Origin: Ecdyonurus torrentis
Taxonomy: Eukaryota; Arthropoda; Insecta; Ephemeroptera; Heptageniidae
Direction of reading: 5' to 3'
Assembly: GCA_949318235.1 (NCBI GenBank)
Contig: OX439130.1
Span: 43,801,804-43,865,803 of the forward strand
DNA length: 64,000 nt
Part shown: one piece after another, positions 12,348 to 24,697 of the stretch
Numbering within the stretch: the stretch's first letter is position 1
Layout of the letters: the number at the start of each line of letters is the position of its first letter
Position numbers and translations under genes: made by a program
The notes under the pieces: model-generated
Told to the model about the DNA's origin: nothing
The model's database searches: none
The model's input: the letters and a program-made list of their open reading frames with translations, nothing else

Positions 12348-13913
12348 GTCAAATATAATAATTTTTAATCATTTAGAATAGAACTCCAATTTACGAATCT
12401 AGTAATTATCTGATACTATTCTAGAGAATTTTTATTTGGAATAACACAAATAATTGTAGTATTTCCAACAGAATATGAATGAAATTTTACACAATTGCTA
12501 TAATATAAAGAAAGCACACACCAGCCTAAATTATGTTGTTATGAATAAATTGTTGTTCGATGTATTAAAGCATAATAATTTATTGCTATGAATCTATTTT
12601 TATTCCTGTTTGTAAGAGCGCAATATATAGTCATGCGTAAATAATTTAACATCCCATTGAGCAGCTTTTTGTGATTGTTGACGATAACAATGTATACGTA
12701 GTACGTACATTGCTTATTTTGTTCAATAAATATTTATTATTATATGATCGAAGGAAATTTCTAGGGATTGATTAACTTTATTTGTTTACAATACCAAATA
12801 ATAGATAATAGTATACACAAAAACGTCAATAATTTTTGGCATCTATTCTCTATGAATATTTCTAAATAAAAATGAAATAGATTTTTGTTTTTCAAATGTG
12901 CAGGAATTTATAAAATATGTATCAAAAGAATGAAATGTTGACACTTTTATATTCAACAAAATTCATTGTACTTTTTATACTCTGTAAAAAAAAATATATA
13001 ATAAAATTTTATATACTTGTGTTAAAAAAAATGTATATTAAAGCTCAACACGTGGGGCGAAAAATATTGTTTTATATCGCAATTTTTTCGTACAGAGTTG
13101 TAAGAAATAATGTGCTTTTTTTTTCTTGGTTATTCGTTTCATTTTTATAGTTTAGCAAACAAAAAAGTTCAATGTTTTCTCATTTATTTCGCCTAAGTAA
13201 GTCGTTATAGAAGAAAAAATTGCGTTGTTTACATCTCAATTTTTAAAAATTGAATATTATAATAATGTGTTATGTTTATTTTGGATGTCTAAAAGCTATA
13301 ATGTTATTACATTTATGATCCTAAAATTGATAGAAGAAATAGAAATAAATTGCGTATTAATTTTCATTACTTTCACTTATATGTAATATAACTCAAAATA
13401 AAAGAAGAGATATACACTTTAAAAAAAAAAGGTGTTGTTATCACCACACATTTTCTTGTTGTTTTTTGATCCACTGACCGCAAGAAAACACGTATCTATA
13501 TAGCGTCTAAATATTTCTTGATCAATGCAGTTCAAACTTCATTTCCTTCTCCCAGAAAGAACCCACGTTCATATTAGTTATGTTTTATATCACTATATGT
13601 ATAAAACAATGCATCTGCGAAAGTTAACAACTACAAAAAAATATAGACAGTGAGAAATGATCAGTGTTAATCAGCAGTTAATATAATATTAAATTGCAGC
13701 AAACGCTTGTTGCACTACCTGAGTAGTCGTATCACCTGCAGTCATTAGTTTTTCAATATTCACCTTCGTACAACGTGGTGTTTGCTTTGATCACCATTCA
13801 TTCCAAAGATTTTTATTGCCACTACATTAGTGTTGTTTCGTTGTTTTCGTTGTTTACGCCGGTGGATTGCCAAACAAACAACAACATCAATTATCCTTGT
13901 TGAGTATACGTTC
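12348..13913. other. Non-coding AT-rich DNA
   Basis: No gene. The block 13440-13560 is less AT-rich but carries stops in all frames on both strands. An open frame at 12917-13150 has no domain. Confidence 0.45.
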
Positions 13914-14257
13914 TTAAAGCCATAGACCACATAAAACAACATGTGCTTTTTAATGAATAAACATGAAATGGGATCTTCAAAACTGATGACAATTTTTACC
14001 AGAATGTTAATGTAGCCCCACGAGAGAGCGTGAAAAAACTGTAAAGTATGCAATTTGCATGAAAATTCATGTTTATGACGTCAGAAACATGCAAAAATTA
14101 GTATGAAAATGTTGTGCGGGTTGCATAAATCAACATTTTCTGATCACTGCTACGGGGCTACTGTTGGGTTTTGAGACAAACTAAAGTTATTTATGTAAAC
14201 CCCATCAAGTGTTTTATGATATAAATGCTTATCTTTTTCTCTGGTCTAATCCTTTAA
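13914..14257 (+). mobile_element. TTAA-type MITE, family A, copy 3
   Basis: A 344-bp copy with TTAA at both ends, starting TTAAAGCCATAGACCACATA and ending GGTCTAATCCTTTAA. It shares the whole family body, including the AGAGAGCGTG block, the AACATGCAAAAATTAGTA block and the ATGTGTTTTATGATATAAATGC-like 3' part. The palindrome at 14068-14091 has one mismatch (TTTATGACGTCAGAAA) but keeps TGACGTCA. A minus-strand open frame at 13760-14053 overlaps it and is not a gene. Confidence 0.9.
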
Positions 14258-15272
14258 TATTTTTTTAACAATTTTCTCGATTTTAAATGACGTAATTTAA
14301 ATCAACAACAACAGTGTCTTGTTCAAGCGGTGTAATATTTTCAATGTACAGTGATTTAACTGCATGCAATTCCATACTTTTTTAACGTACATTGCAAGCA
14401 ATCAAATTTTGATACTGAAAATACTGCAGAGTGGTTCTAGGTCTTAAATTTAATAATAACCGTCTCAGTTAAAGCACAATATATATATTTTTGAAAAGAC
14501 TTCAAAGTACACGAGTCTATTCAATATACTTATTAAGAAAGTAGATCTTCATAAAAACATAAAATTAACTTTTGAGGCAATATTTTTTAGCAAATGTCAA
14601 CTTAGAATTCAATATATTTTTCGATTAAACTGTCTTATTGTCAAACCTATTTACCTGACCTCGTTAAACTTTTCTCGTTCCTCTTTTATGTAGTAGGTTA
14701 TATAATAGTAATATAATTTTCAATTTCAATTCATATGCTTTATACAAACTTCTTTTCTATTTGTCTTTAAAAGTCATAAGCAAAAGTTTGGAGTCATTAA
14801 AGTTGCATTATATTGGAAAATGCAGCTGCTACTACTATACTATATGAAAATAAAAACTGCACCTGCAGTGCAATTCGATCAAAACTTTTGAAATATATAA
14901 TTAGTCCATAGGGAGCTTGATTTTACATTATGCTGTATTATAGGAGAAAGTTTTATTATTACAATCAAATGAATTTGTAAAAGCATAATTAAACCTTTTT
15001 TTTATCTTTTATTTTAACATAAGCAAAGAGAAAAAAAAGACAATTAATTTTTTAAAACTTTTCTAGAATGGAAGATTAGCACCAATTTTTTTATTATTAT
15101 TCCTTTTTTTATTATTTTTTTTTTTTTTATTTTTTTTTTTTTAGAGTTATTATTTGAGTAGATGCCCTTTTTTGTCATTAGTGCCTATTATAATTTCAAG
15201 AGAAAAAAAATCATTGTATATGACATTTTTCTCGTTAAATAAAAATATTCGTTAAGTATATGATATATGCAA
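14258..15272. other. Non-coding AT-rich DNA
   Basis: No feature beyond poly-T rich sequence at 15080-15143. Confidence 0.5.
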
Positions 15273-15446
15273 GCAATACGAAAATTATTAACTTTTTTTT
15301 TTTTAGTCTTTATAACTACAGTACAAGCGTATAAGCAATACGAAAATTATTAACTTTTTTTTTTGAGTCTTTATAACTACAGTACAAGCGTATAAGCAAT
15401 ACGAAAATTATTAACTTTTTTTTTTAGTCTTTATAACTGCAGTATA
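15273..15446 (+). repeat. Tandem repeat, 61-62-bp unit, about 2.9 copies
   Basis: The unit GCAATACGAAAATTATTAAC, then a T run, AGTCTTTATAACTACAGTAC and AAGCGTATAA starts at 15273, 15335 and 15396. Copies are almost identical except for the length of the T run, so the duplication is recent or homogenised. The third copy ends as the sequence diverges after CTGCAGTA. Confidence 0.93.
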
Positions 15447-15828
15447 GATCTTCAAACTGCAGTGCAGTCTATATTTCAAATTTAATAATTACGAAATGTA
15501 TCATCAAAGAAAAACATCAAAATATATTGATTATTGATGTAATGTTAATCAATAATAAACTATTAATTGAAAATGATGAAATATTACTGACAGGTAATTA
15601 AAATTATATAAATATGTATGTATAAAGATAGATAAAAATAACGTATACATACATATAGAGGTATTGTTATGTCAATGTCTGTTATAAAATAATAATTATT
15701 GATGGTTGTTAATAAATATAAAATTTAATAAACAAAAGGTGTAAAGGAATATTACTGCAATTAATTGTTATACATTATAATGTACAGTACAGTAATACAT
15801 AGCTAAATACCATAGTTTTGGTATATTA
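15447..15828. other. Non-coding AT-rich DNA
   Basis: Repetitive short motifs around ATTATTGATGT; no gene or transposon boundary seen. Confidence 0.45.
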
Positions 15829-16136
15829 TAGCTCGTTCTGTAAAGTAAAGTGAATCTCAATAACAGTGATTGGCTGACCAACAAAATAAGACACATTCAT
15901 TGGTTGATCTTGTTTTTTTGAGCCGATAAAAGTGAGTCACAGATTGAGACTGGAACTTTTTCTTGGGAAGTTTCGTTCATTCTTATCAAGTTAAAAGTTC
16001 TAAAAGAAGAAATAACAATGATCGACCATATGTATAAACGTAGTAAACAGGTAACGACGTCATAACCAGCTGTTTTTAACAAAGGGACATTTTCGAAGCT
16101 GGCTCAATATTTGTGTGTGGTTTATAGGACGAGCTA
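15829..16136. mobile_element. TA-flanked MITE with GCTCGTTCTGTAAA ends
   Basis: A 308-bp segment bounded by TA on each side. The left end GCTCGTTCTGTAAA and the right end, read inverted, GCTCGTCCTATAAA match at 12 of 14 positions. The interior is less AT-rich than its flanks and has no coding capacity; the 61-codon minus-strand frame at 15897-16082 is internal to the element. No second copy occurs in the window, so family status is inferred from the ends alone. Confidence 0.55.
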
Positions 16137-17048
16137 GTGTAATATTCTTTGAGAGTTTTGCACATACGTATAATAATTATAAATTTCAGAAACCTGATCT
16201 ACTTTTTCCACCTCTCCTATGATATCTATTTCCCTTTCAATAAATTTTAGCAACGTAAATTAGACTTAAAAACAAAAGTTATCAAATTTACGTAATGCTT
16301 TATTTAGACATAAAAGAATATGATCAGCATTATTGAAAATAATTCAAATATCTAGCGGCAAATAAAAACCGTTATTTATATAGAAAAATATAAAAGTTGA
16401 AAGGACATAAAATACTCTTGACAGGTTTGAAACACGCAGTTTCAAAATTAATATTAAGATATTATTTCAATTTATTTTTTTAAATAAAATGAAGTTACTT
16501 TCAAACTTTTGCATCGACGTACAATAAAGAGTCACGTAATAGCTAACGATTTAAATAAAAAAAATATATATTTGTTTTAAAAATAAAGTTATTGCAATAT
16601 ACGACTCTCACACTTTGTAAAGACTGACTATTTATTATAAAATTTAGTGTTTTTTTCTTTCTTGAAGATCGATGCTAATATGACAGTTGAACGTTCCAAT
16701 ATTGTTATTAATACTCCTATGTCAAATGTTTTTCACTGCTTGCTATCAATAATCCTCTCCAGCTTACAAACCATGAAATATGGACCAAGTTTTCAACTTC
16801 CTAATTTGAGACAGTGTTTTATTACTTTTTGCGCTGTTGCTTTTAAAAAGAGGTTTCTTTTATATTTACATAAAGTATTTTAAGGTATTTTATTTTAAGC
16901 TGTTTTACATTCATGTTGAAATTAAATCAATACATGTGTTGTATAGATCTTGAAATATTTTACACGGTCCGGCAACACTCTTGTATCCTATTGGGTTATA
17001 AAAAAAAATAATGTGACACTATATATTATTTAAATAGCATTTGTGATG
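16137..17048. other. Non-coding AT-rich DNA
   Basis: An open frame of 78 codons at 16647-16883 has somewhat mixed composition but no recognisable motif, acceptor or donor. Nothing else is seen. Confidence 0.4.
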
Positions 17049-17138
17049 TTATTTTGCTTGCCATATTGTATTATTGTGCTACACCAATCCCAGTCCCAGT
17101 CAAGACATTGTCTTATCGACAGGTAAGGACTTTCCAAA
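17049..17138. repeat. Dispersed repeat R1, copy 1
   Basis: About 90 bp almost identical to 29621-29702 in the same orientation: CTTGCCATATTGTRTTATTG, then CACCAATCCCAGTC, GACATTGTCTTATCGACAGG and TAAGGACTTTCCAA. This copy has an extra CCCAGT unit. The identity of the parent element is unknown. A minus-strand open frame of 88 codons runs through it, and a related frame occurs in the second copy, but that follows from the shared DNA. Confidence 0.8.
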
Positions 17139-17504
17139 TTAATAGAAAAGCACACACGGGCCGGCCACGGCCTAAGTACACAACCCGGCATTCGCCATGA
17201 CAGCCTAGAGAAACCGTGGAAACGTCTAGGCAGGCTGGTCGCAAGACTGTAGGAGAAGAACGCTATTAAAATCAAAAGGTTAGGTATATATTTCAAAATC
17301 TGATAACTTTTTCATCGTCTCGTTCCAAATGAAATCTTTAAACTTACGTCAATTAAATAACTTAATTTAATTGTTTAATATTGCAAAATTTAGTAATAAT
17401 TTGAGAACAATATTTTAAACGCTTAATTTACTACACAATAACAAATTAAACATTTTGTATTATTTCAAATACTTTTTTTATGCAGCTCTAAGTAATATCA
17501 ATAA
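17139..17504. other. GC-richer patch followed by AT-rich DNA
   Basis: 17150-17265 is unusually GC-rich for this window (CGGGCCGGCCACGGCC, ACGTCTAGGCAGGCTGGTCG). It follows repeat R1 directly and may be part of the same unknown mobile element, although the second copy of R1 lacks it. No RNA fold or gene is recognised. Confidence 0.4.
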
Positions 17505-17723
17505 AATTATAATATTACAAAATACGTAATTAATTATTTCAGAGCACTACAATTTGTTTTCACTGTAGGAAAAAGTATTCTTTGTTATTTATTTTCAATG
17601 TGTAGTGAAATGGAAAGATTGATGGCTGCAGGGTATTTTTTGTACTCGTGGTTTTTCAATCTAGAGAAAACTATTGGACTTTGCTACCGGTTGTTTTTGC
17701 AAACAATGTTTTGTTCATTGTAA
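17505..17723 (+). CDS. Weak exon candidate, function unknown
   Basis: An open stretch ends at TAA 17721-17723. A splice-acceptor-like ATTATTTCAG ends at 17542, from which about 59 codons are open; the first in-frame ATG is at 17595. The translation is hydrophobic and contains MERLMAAGYFLYSWFFNLEK followed by TIGLCYRL. Its base composition is clearly less AT-rich than the surroundings. Against it: no recognised domain, no matching donor from an earlier exon, and open frames of this length also arise by chance in the window. It could be a terminal exon, part of a decayed element, or nothing. Confidence 0.2.
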   Translation, partial: NYNITKYVINYFRALQFVFTVGKSILCYLFSMCSEMERLMAAGYFLYSWFFNLEKTIGLCYRLFLQTMFCSL

Positions 17724-18052
17724 AACTTTAGAAAACAGGAAGTTTCGTATTTCATACTCTGAAACTCATATTTTAAACCATAAAGTAATAATAATAATAA
17801 ATATATTAGTGATTTCTTTATGTACAGTAGGGAGCAGATAAAATGTTAACAAAGGAAATATAGCTCCACAAAATTACAATAGCAAGGTGTGACTACTGCT
17901 GCATTTCTCCGCGTTCTCAGGCTAGTTGTCATTTTAGTGGCCAACGACATAAATATAAGCACACCTCCTTGACTATGCACATCTTCTCTCTCTCTCTATC
18001 AGAATCAGAGTATTAAGCCAGCCTGCTGCCGACCAGCCTTCTGGAGCACCAC

Positions 18053-18115
<63 letters not shown>
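18053..18115 (+). repeat. (CT)n microsatellite in left arm
   Basis: About 31 CT units, directly after the arm sequence CACCACGT. It is the mirror partner of the GA array in the right arm. Confidence 0.95.
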
Positions 18116-18119
<4 letters not shown>

Positions 18120-18334
18120 TTGCTTTTTTTAAGAACCAAAATATTAAACCTGCCTGCTAGACCTGCCGTGTGTTGTTCTCTCTCGAATGTCTCGTTCAAA
18201 CAAAATATTTATTATAATATATGCTTCCTCTAAACTTGTTTGCTGTTGCTCCAGAAAAAATACATAGTAAGCGATATCATTGAAATAGAGAGAGATGGTG
18301 CGCGTTGGACAAGCAGACAAGCATATTATTTATT

Positions 18335-18443
<109 letters not shown>

Positions 18444-18660
18444 GTGGTGCGTGCTACAGACGGCTGGTCGGCAGTAAGCAAGCATAATACTCTGATAGAC
18501 AGACAGAGAAGGTGTGCATAGTCAAGGAGGTGTGCTTATATTCATGTCGTTGGCCACTAAAATGACAACTAGCCTGAGCAGGCAGAAGTAGACACACCTT
18601 GCTATTGTAATTTTGTGGACCAATAGTGTCTCTTTAACAATTTTTAAGCTCTGTACTGTA

Positions 18661-19359
18661 CATGTTCTGAACTGTATTATAATAATTTTACAATAATATG
18701 ATTGTCTTGCTACGAAGTTATTGTTAGTTTAAAAGTTTCCTATTAATGTTGTAAATCTCTCTTTAATTACAGTTCAAAGAAACCACTTTAAGAAACGTTG
18801 AAAAGCCGACAAAGTAAATAAACTTGGCTGATAATGTAAATCTTTTTTTATTTTTTTTTTTTAATGGTAAAAAAAATTATACAATGAAATAAAAACGTGT
18901 ATATTTTTTTTAAATATAGAATCATTCTTTAATGCATTTTTTCTATTAATTAAATAAATAAATAATTGAAATTTTTAAACTGCGTACTTACATATCACGT
19001 ATTAAATAGTTTGAGGATAGAAGATTCAGTCTGCACAACACTGAAAGAAAATTGTTTTACTAATCCTCTCTTCTAAGATGTATATATATATTTTTTTTTT
19101 TACAAAAGTTAAGAAATTAACAATATTTCTTACAGAATCATAAAATAATTTACATGAAAAAAGTATGCAAATTTTTACTTCTTTTTTCTTTAATAAAGTA
19201 ACAATTTTGTCTTAAGAAAAAATAAATAATGAAGTTTAAAAGAGTGAGGAAATTGTAGTAACGAGTTTGGAAATCATATTAGACAAGTTGCTGGTTATAA
19301 ATAAAGTAGTGGACCTACGTGAGAGCTACGCTGGCAAATTAACACCCTAGTTGCCTGCA
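18661..19359. other. Non-coding AT-rich DNA
   Basis: No gene recognised. Confidence 0.5.
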
Positions 19360-19382
19360 GAGAGAGAGAGAGAGAGAGAGAA
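19360..19382 (+). repeat. Short (GA)n microsatellite
   Basis: About 11 GA units following GCCTGCA. Confidence 0.9.
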
Positions 19383-19489
19383 GGTAAAACTTGATGATTT
19401 TATATTAAACTCGCTCATGTAAACTAAATTAGGAAATGAAATTGTACAACCTGATTATATTTTGAATATAAAATTTATTTTATATAATG

Positions 19490-19493
<4 letters not shown>

Positions 19494-19528
<35 letters not shown>
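19494..19528 (+). repeat. (CT)n microsatellite
   Basis: About 17 CT units, only 110 bp after a GA array of opposite polarity; together they could pair as a hairpin. Confidence 0.93.
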
Positions 19529-19531
<3 letters not shown>

Positions 19532-20854
19532 AATCTTCTATATAATTTTAACAACAAACTCTAAAATTAATTTCGTATATAATAACATGTTTCTTTCATT
19601 ATTTTTATTATTATTGTTTCTCTTTTTCTTTTCATTTATTTTCTTTTACTTTATTTTTAATTTAAGAAAGATTGTTGTAATATTAAAAATTACAAAAGCT
19701 GTGGTTACATTTAAAACATGTTATTAAATGAAATATTTGCTCATAACTATTATTATATTATTTTTAGCTATATAACGAATGTAAATTTTAAAACGTTTTG
19801 TAGTGGTGATTTTTTAACCGACGTATTAAATTTTTTTCTTAAGAATACATGTTTAATACATATACCTACCAAATGTTTTCTTAATATTTTAAACCTTTAT
19901 ATTTCATTGATCTGATCCTCATTATTTATTATAGCGTGCTTGAAATACAAGTAGGAAATAATTAATTATTTAAATTTCTATGTCTATTAAATTACAGGGT
20001 TACATAATCATTTTATTATTTATGCCACACGTCTCCTTTTGTCTGTAATCTGATCCAAACAAAAAGCTTCTTTTTAATTTATTTTGAAGAAATTTGCCTT
20101 TCTAATATTTAATTTGATAATTTTATATTTTTACGTCTTTTGATGGCTTTATTATTATTTTTTATTTAAATTTTGCTTCAAGAAACATTAATACAATCGT
20201 ATGCAGTGGTAGTAGTGCATGTAGTACAAGCAAAGTATTTACTTTTAAGATTTCTAAAAAATACTACAATTCATGACTTGCATTAATATATCTTTTACTG
20301 TTGCAATTTTTTATTATCAAGCTAGTTTTTCTATAAGAAAAGCATTCATTGCACATTTGGATCACTAAGTTTGCAACAGTGAAATACAATTATAATGGAA
20401 GACATAAATTAAATTATAAAAAAAATCTAAATAATTCAAATAAATGAATAATAATAAAAAAAAATGTAAGATATAAATTTGCATCTAACATTTAAATATA
20501 AATATAATTTACTCAGACTCAATTTTAGAAATACAAGAATTAAGTTTATCAAAACTGTTTTACAAAAAAGTAATTCTACCCCCTGCTATATCAAGTTTGA
20601 AAATAATATTTCACTGACTCTTTGTCATTGTGATGAATGTATACAATTGCTGCACAAAAGACACAGTTTCAAAGTTACTGAAGAAAAAAAGTAGTGATTA
20701 GTTACCTTTTTACTTGATGCTTTTTTTTATATAAAAGTAAAAAGGTCATTTAACATAAGATAACATAGTAAAAAATGATACCAAAAAACTCTCAAAGGTA
20801 TTAAAAGCTTTTGAAAAATTGTACCGCTCTTTTCTTTTTTTAGATTTTTTTTAA

Positions 20855-20858
<4 letters not shown>
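19529..20858. other. Non-coding AT-rich DNA
   Basis: Open frames at 19718-19915 and 20479-20694 are AT-driven and lack domains or splice signals. Nothing else is seen. Confidence 0.5.

Positions 20859-20888
<30 letters not shown>
20859..20888 (+). repeat. (CT)n microsatellite
   Basis: About 15 CT units. Confidence 0.93.
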
Positions 20889-20891
<3 letters not shown>

Positions 20892-21288
20892 GATTATAAA
20901 CGCTTTTTAGTAAATACTTTTCCAATACAAGAATTCGGACGAAAAATATATAAAGTACATATTTAAATCATAATAAAAAAATGTTATCATGCTTGAACAA
21001 GCATAAAAAGGGATATTAAAACATATTTTTAAATACTTTTTATATTTATGTTTGTTCGACGCAGAAAGAGACGAGTATATAATAATGAAGTATATTTTAG
21101 TAAAAGTCACTATCAATAACTTGTTTTCGATATAAATAACGATCAAAGCCACTTTTATACGTTAAGGTAAGCATATATATAAATATCAGACCAAAAGCCT
21201 TTTTTTGAGCTTTTAAAAAATACGACGTTTTTGTTTTTGTTTGTTTATATTGCCGATTAATACTTTATATAAACAAAAAAAAAGTTTA

Positions 21289-21329
<41 letters not shown>

Positions 21330-22541
21330 GTTTGGCTTTTATACTTGCCCTGTCTAAACTATAAAATATACGTTTTATAGTTGTATTTTTTTTAATGGCT
21401 AACATAGCTTACTTATAATTATTAACTTTGAGTGAAAAGTTTTTCCTACCATATAATCACTATTATTATAAAGGTAAAAAAAAATATGTACTTACAAGAC
21501 TTATAATAATTGCTCATATTTTTTTTTTCCTATGTAAAAATATTTTCTCAAAATTTATCAAAAGTTGTAATTTACATTCATTACTTTCCTTGTATACATA
21601 CCCACAAAGTATATTTTAAAAATTATGAAAAATTACGAAGGCTTCTTAAGGAAAAGTGAAAGGAAATATAAATAACCAAGTTTTACATAACAATATACTT
21701 TTATATTTTCAAACTTTTTCCTTGATTTTTTTTTTAAATGTTGTTTCAAAAAGTATATTTTTTATACATAATATATTATATATATTTATATATAGAATGA
21801 CTTATTTATTTTAAATTTAAAAAATTATTTTTTCCTCTACTTCAGCTTTTTTACCGTATAATTGTGATGGGAGTACGTATACGGAAATCAAATAATTGTT
21901 TTTTCAGAGTAAAATAATTTAAGTTACGGTACTGAAGTTGTCTTACGAGAACAAGATAAAGGCATTTAATCTTATTCAAGAATTGATCAATGATTTGTAA
22001 GCAATTTGTCGGACACTAAGAATGCAATCCATCGCTTTAAGACATTTAATTTTGTCTCAACGTTACTTGAATAATGTTTCCTTCAGATTATTTACGTAAT
22101 TCTCATTTCATTATATGACTTTTTTTAAACTACATTATTAAACATTTGCAACAATTGCTTTTCACAAGAAAAAAAAACTATTTATGAGATGATGAAGCTC
22201 ATGGTTTAATATATACGCAACATCAAATTACGAAAAGAGTGCACTAGTGACTTACTAATGAAAATTTAGATGCTAGGAAATAACCTTAACGCAATTGACG
22301 ACTAACATTCAAACATTTTTTATTGCTACATCTTAGTATCGGTTTTCATTAAGAAAACAAGAAGTCCAAAAATAACAAAAATAACTACTAAAAAAAGTCC
22401 AAAAATAACAATGCAAACTTTATAAAATACATAATAATTCATTGCTTAGTAGTTGATTGAACAAAATAGCCTGTAGTAATGTCTCATGGAGATTTCGTGG
22501 GTATATGTCTAGGTATTTAGGCCTTCGTTGATCCGTGTGTG
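20889..22541. other. Non-coding AT-rich DNA with poly-T tract
   Basis: A T run of about 36 bases lies at 21291-21327. Near 22360-22410 an 18-base motif AAGTCCAAAAATAACAA occurs twice. No gene recognised. Confidence 0.5.
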
Positions 22542-22568
22542 TATAAAGTCCGCGCCACCTAAAGATGC
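22542..22568. repeat. Solitary end of the CAGTCCGCGCCA MITE
   Basis: TATAAAGTCCGCGCCACCTA and AAGATGC match the terminal repeat of the element at 9681, but no inverted partner was found nearby. This is probably a deletion remnant. Confidence 0.6.
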
Positions 22569-22997
22569 TCGATATTTCTTAAATAATTGTTTATTTAACC
22601 AAAAACTGTCATTTGAAATGGGAGATATTTGTGCAAACTAAAACGTTCCTGGCTATAGTTCTATAGAATTAGTCAATAATATTGTATATCTTGCTGGAAC
22701 CATGCAAAAGATGTAATTCGATAACAAAGAGGGCGGTAAGAAAATGCACTAAAGTAACACATAGAGTAATATAATTTTATAATATGTTATAGTAAGTTAT
22801 AAAAAAAGGTAAATTATATATAAATTGCGTGCATGCAAATTTCCGTATGAAAATTTTTCTATTTATAAATTAAATTAAGTTGCGGTCACTATGTAAGTGT
22901 GTAAAGTAATGATATTAATGTTAGATCGTCATGTAGGCAAGTGCAATGGCACAGCTTTAACTAGATTGTGTGAAGTCTAGAATTTCCCTAGGGTCTC

Positions 22998-22999
<2 letters not shown>
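22569..22999. other. Non-coding AT-rich DNA
   Basis: No feature recognised. Confidence 0.45.

Positions 23000-23055
<56 letters not shown>
23000..23055 (+). repeat. (CT)n microsatellite, about 28 units
   Basis: Perfect CT array following GGGTCTCACC. Confidence 0.95.
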
Positions 23056-23058
<3 letters not shown>

Positions 23059-24322
23059 ATCCCTAAAGAGACAAAACTTTGCGGCTGACGCATCACTAAA
23101 CTTTACACATTTTATCTTTCAACTTTCTAGTACATAAATATAATTAACAACACTATATATACATACACTCTTTTTTTTTTAATTTAATTATTTAAAAAAT
23201 AATGTAAAAATTTTATCATTTTATTTTATTATAATTAAAATGTTTTATAATAAAATATGAAGTAATAAAAACAAACAAGTTTAATTAACTATTAATGTAT
23301 ATTATTAATTAATAATATTAATTGTTGTGTAAAATTGCTTTAATTGGCTATTGCGATTGAAAATGTCATGAAATGACATTATAATAAACTATTTTTTTAT
23401 ATATAATTTTGGTAGCAAATTGTTAATGTTCTTTATGAAATTGCTACAAATTATGGCTATACTGTGTAATCGTATGATGAATTGCGAAACATTAAATTGC
23501 AACCTAAAAGGTAAATATACTGCAGCTTGATAAAATTTGTTATCAGTTTTTGTTTTTTTATAAAGAATACAATACTTTGCTTGAATTGTAGTAAATAAAT
23601 AAATAAATAGGGATAAGGTATTTTGGCAAGTTATTAGGTTATTAGACATGATTAACATATGAGTTAAAAAAATATATAGGAAAAATTGTACATAGATAAT
23701 TGAATATTTTTTTTTATAATAATTTATAATTCTATAATTGATTTTTTGCTTTATTTTCAATCCATTTAGTTTATTAAAATGCTAGTAACATAAACTCAGT
23801 TTGTTATTGTTTTTGTTTTTATAATCCGTTGATTACACATTGGAGTAAACAAAAAAGTAGTGAACTGTGTGCAAGTGTGTTTGACCGTGCATAAAGTATT
23901 GAACATGCAGAAACCATCGCTCTCATCACCAAGTATGTCAAGGACACTACTCGTCAATTGCAATATGCCATCAAACTCATGTCAATTTTATTGTAAAAAT
24001 GTCATAAACTCATACTCATTGTAACATGAAATTTATTATAGAAACACTTAATGGGCATTAAAAATATTTACATTTATTTATTATGTGATTTTTTTTTTCA
24101 CCATTTGTGCCATTACAAGTTCATAATATTAATTATGCAATTTTTTTACGAAGAGACTGCAATGTATTATAATATGACATTTAAAGCACTTTTATAGCAT
24201 TTTTTTAAAAAATTATAATAACAAGCCAGGCATTTTGCATTTTGAATTACAAAATTCATGCATTTATGTGTGACAATATTTTTTATATATGGGTAGTTTT
24301 GTTTTGGAAATGCTTTTTAACT
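23056..24322. other. Non-coding AT-rich DNA
   Basis: Contains AT-rich inverted sequence around 23280-23325. A minus-strand frame of 123 codons (23389-23760) is rich in Ile, Tyr, Lys and Asn with no domain, and is judged a chance frame in AT-rich DNA. Confidence 0.5.
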
Positions 24323-24388
24323 GACCAGGGCAATGTAAATCAAATCAGGGCAATCGGGCAAAGGGAGACGGACCAGGGCAATGTAAAT
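24323..24388 (+). repeat. Short direct repeat GACCAGGGCAATGTAAAT
   Basis: The 18-base sequence occurs at 24323 and again 48 bp later at 24371; a partial copy (ATCAGGGCAATC) lies between. This is a small local duplication of unknown origin. Confidence 0.85.
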
Positions 24389-24552
24389 ATATATGTAGGT
24401 ATATGCATGTGGTCATGCATATAGCTTCATATGTACATTAAAACTAGCAAATATTGTTGAACTATTGTAATGGATGTCCGTTACTGAATGCGGCGTGAGT
24501 GGGGCCTCATTCGTTAAAAAAAAAATATATAATAATAATGCGTGAATGTTTA

Positions 24553-24697
24553 TATACTCGACTCAAAAACCTCAGTCGATTTAAATCGGGCATGCCTAAA
24601 GTATCACCCATTGTCATATTTGAGGAGAAGAGGGGCTGCTGGGCGATACCGTAAAAGTTTGAACGGCAGGTAACTCAGGTTTTTTGAGTCGATTATA
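24553..24697 (+). mobile_element. MITE with TATACTCGACTCAAAAA ends, copy 1
   Basis: The left end TATACTCGACTCAAAAACCT and the right end, read inverted, TATAATCGACTCAAAAAACC form inverted termini. The interior (ATCACCCATT, GGGCGATACCGTAAAA, AACGGCAGGTAACTCAGG) is shared with the inverted copy at 56827. Less AT-rich than its flanks. TA at the ends suggests a TA target site. No coding capacity. Confidence 0.82.

Noticed and set aside
23389..23760. 123-codon minus-strand frame
   Set aside because: Composition is dominated by Ile, Tyr, Lys, Asn and Leu as expected from AT-rich DNA; no domain, no splice context, no conserved neighbour.
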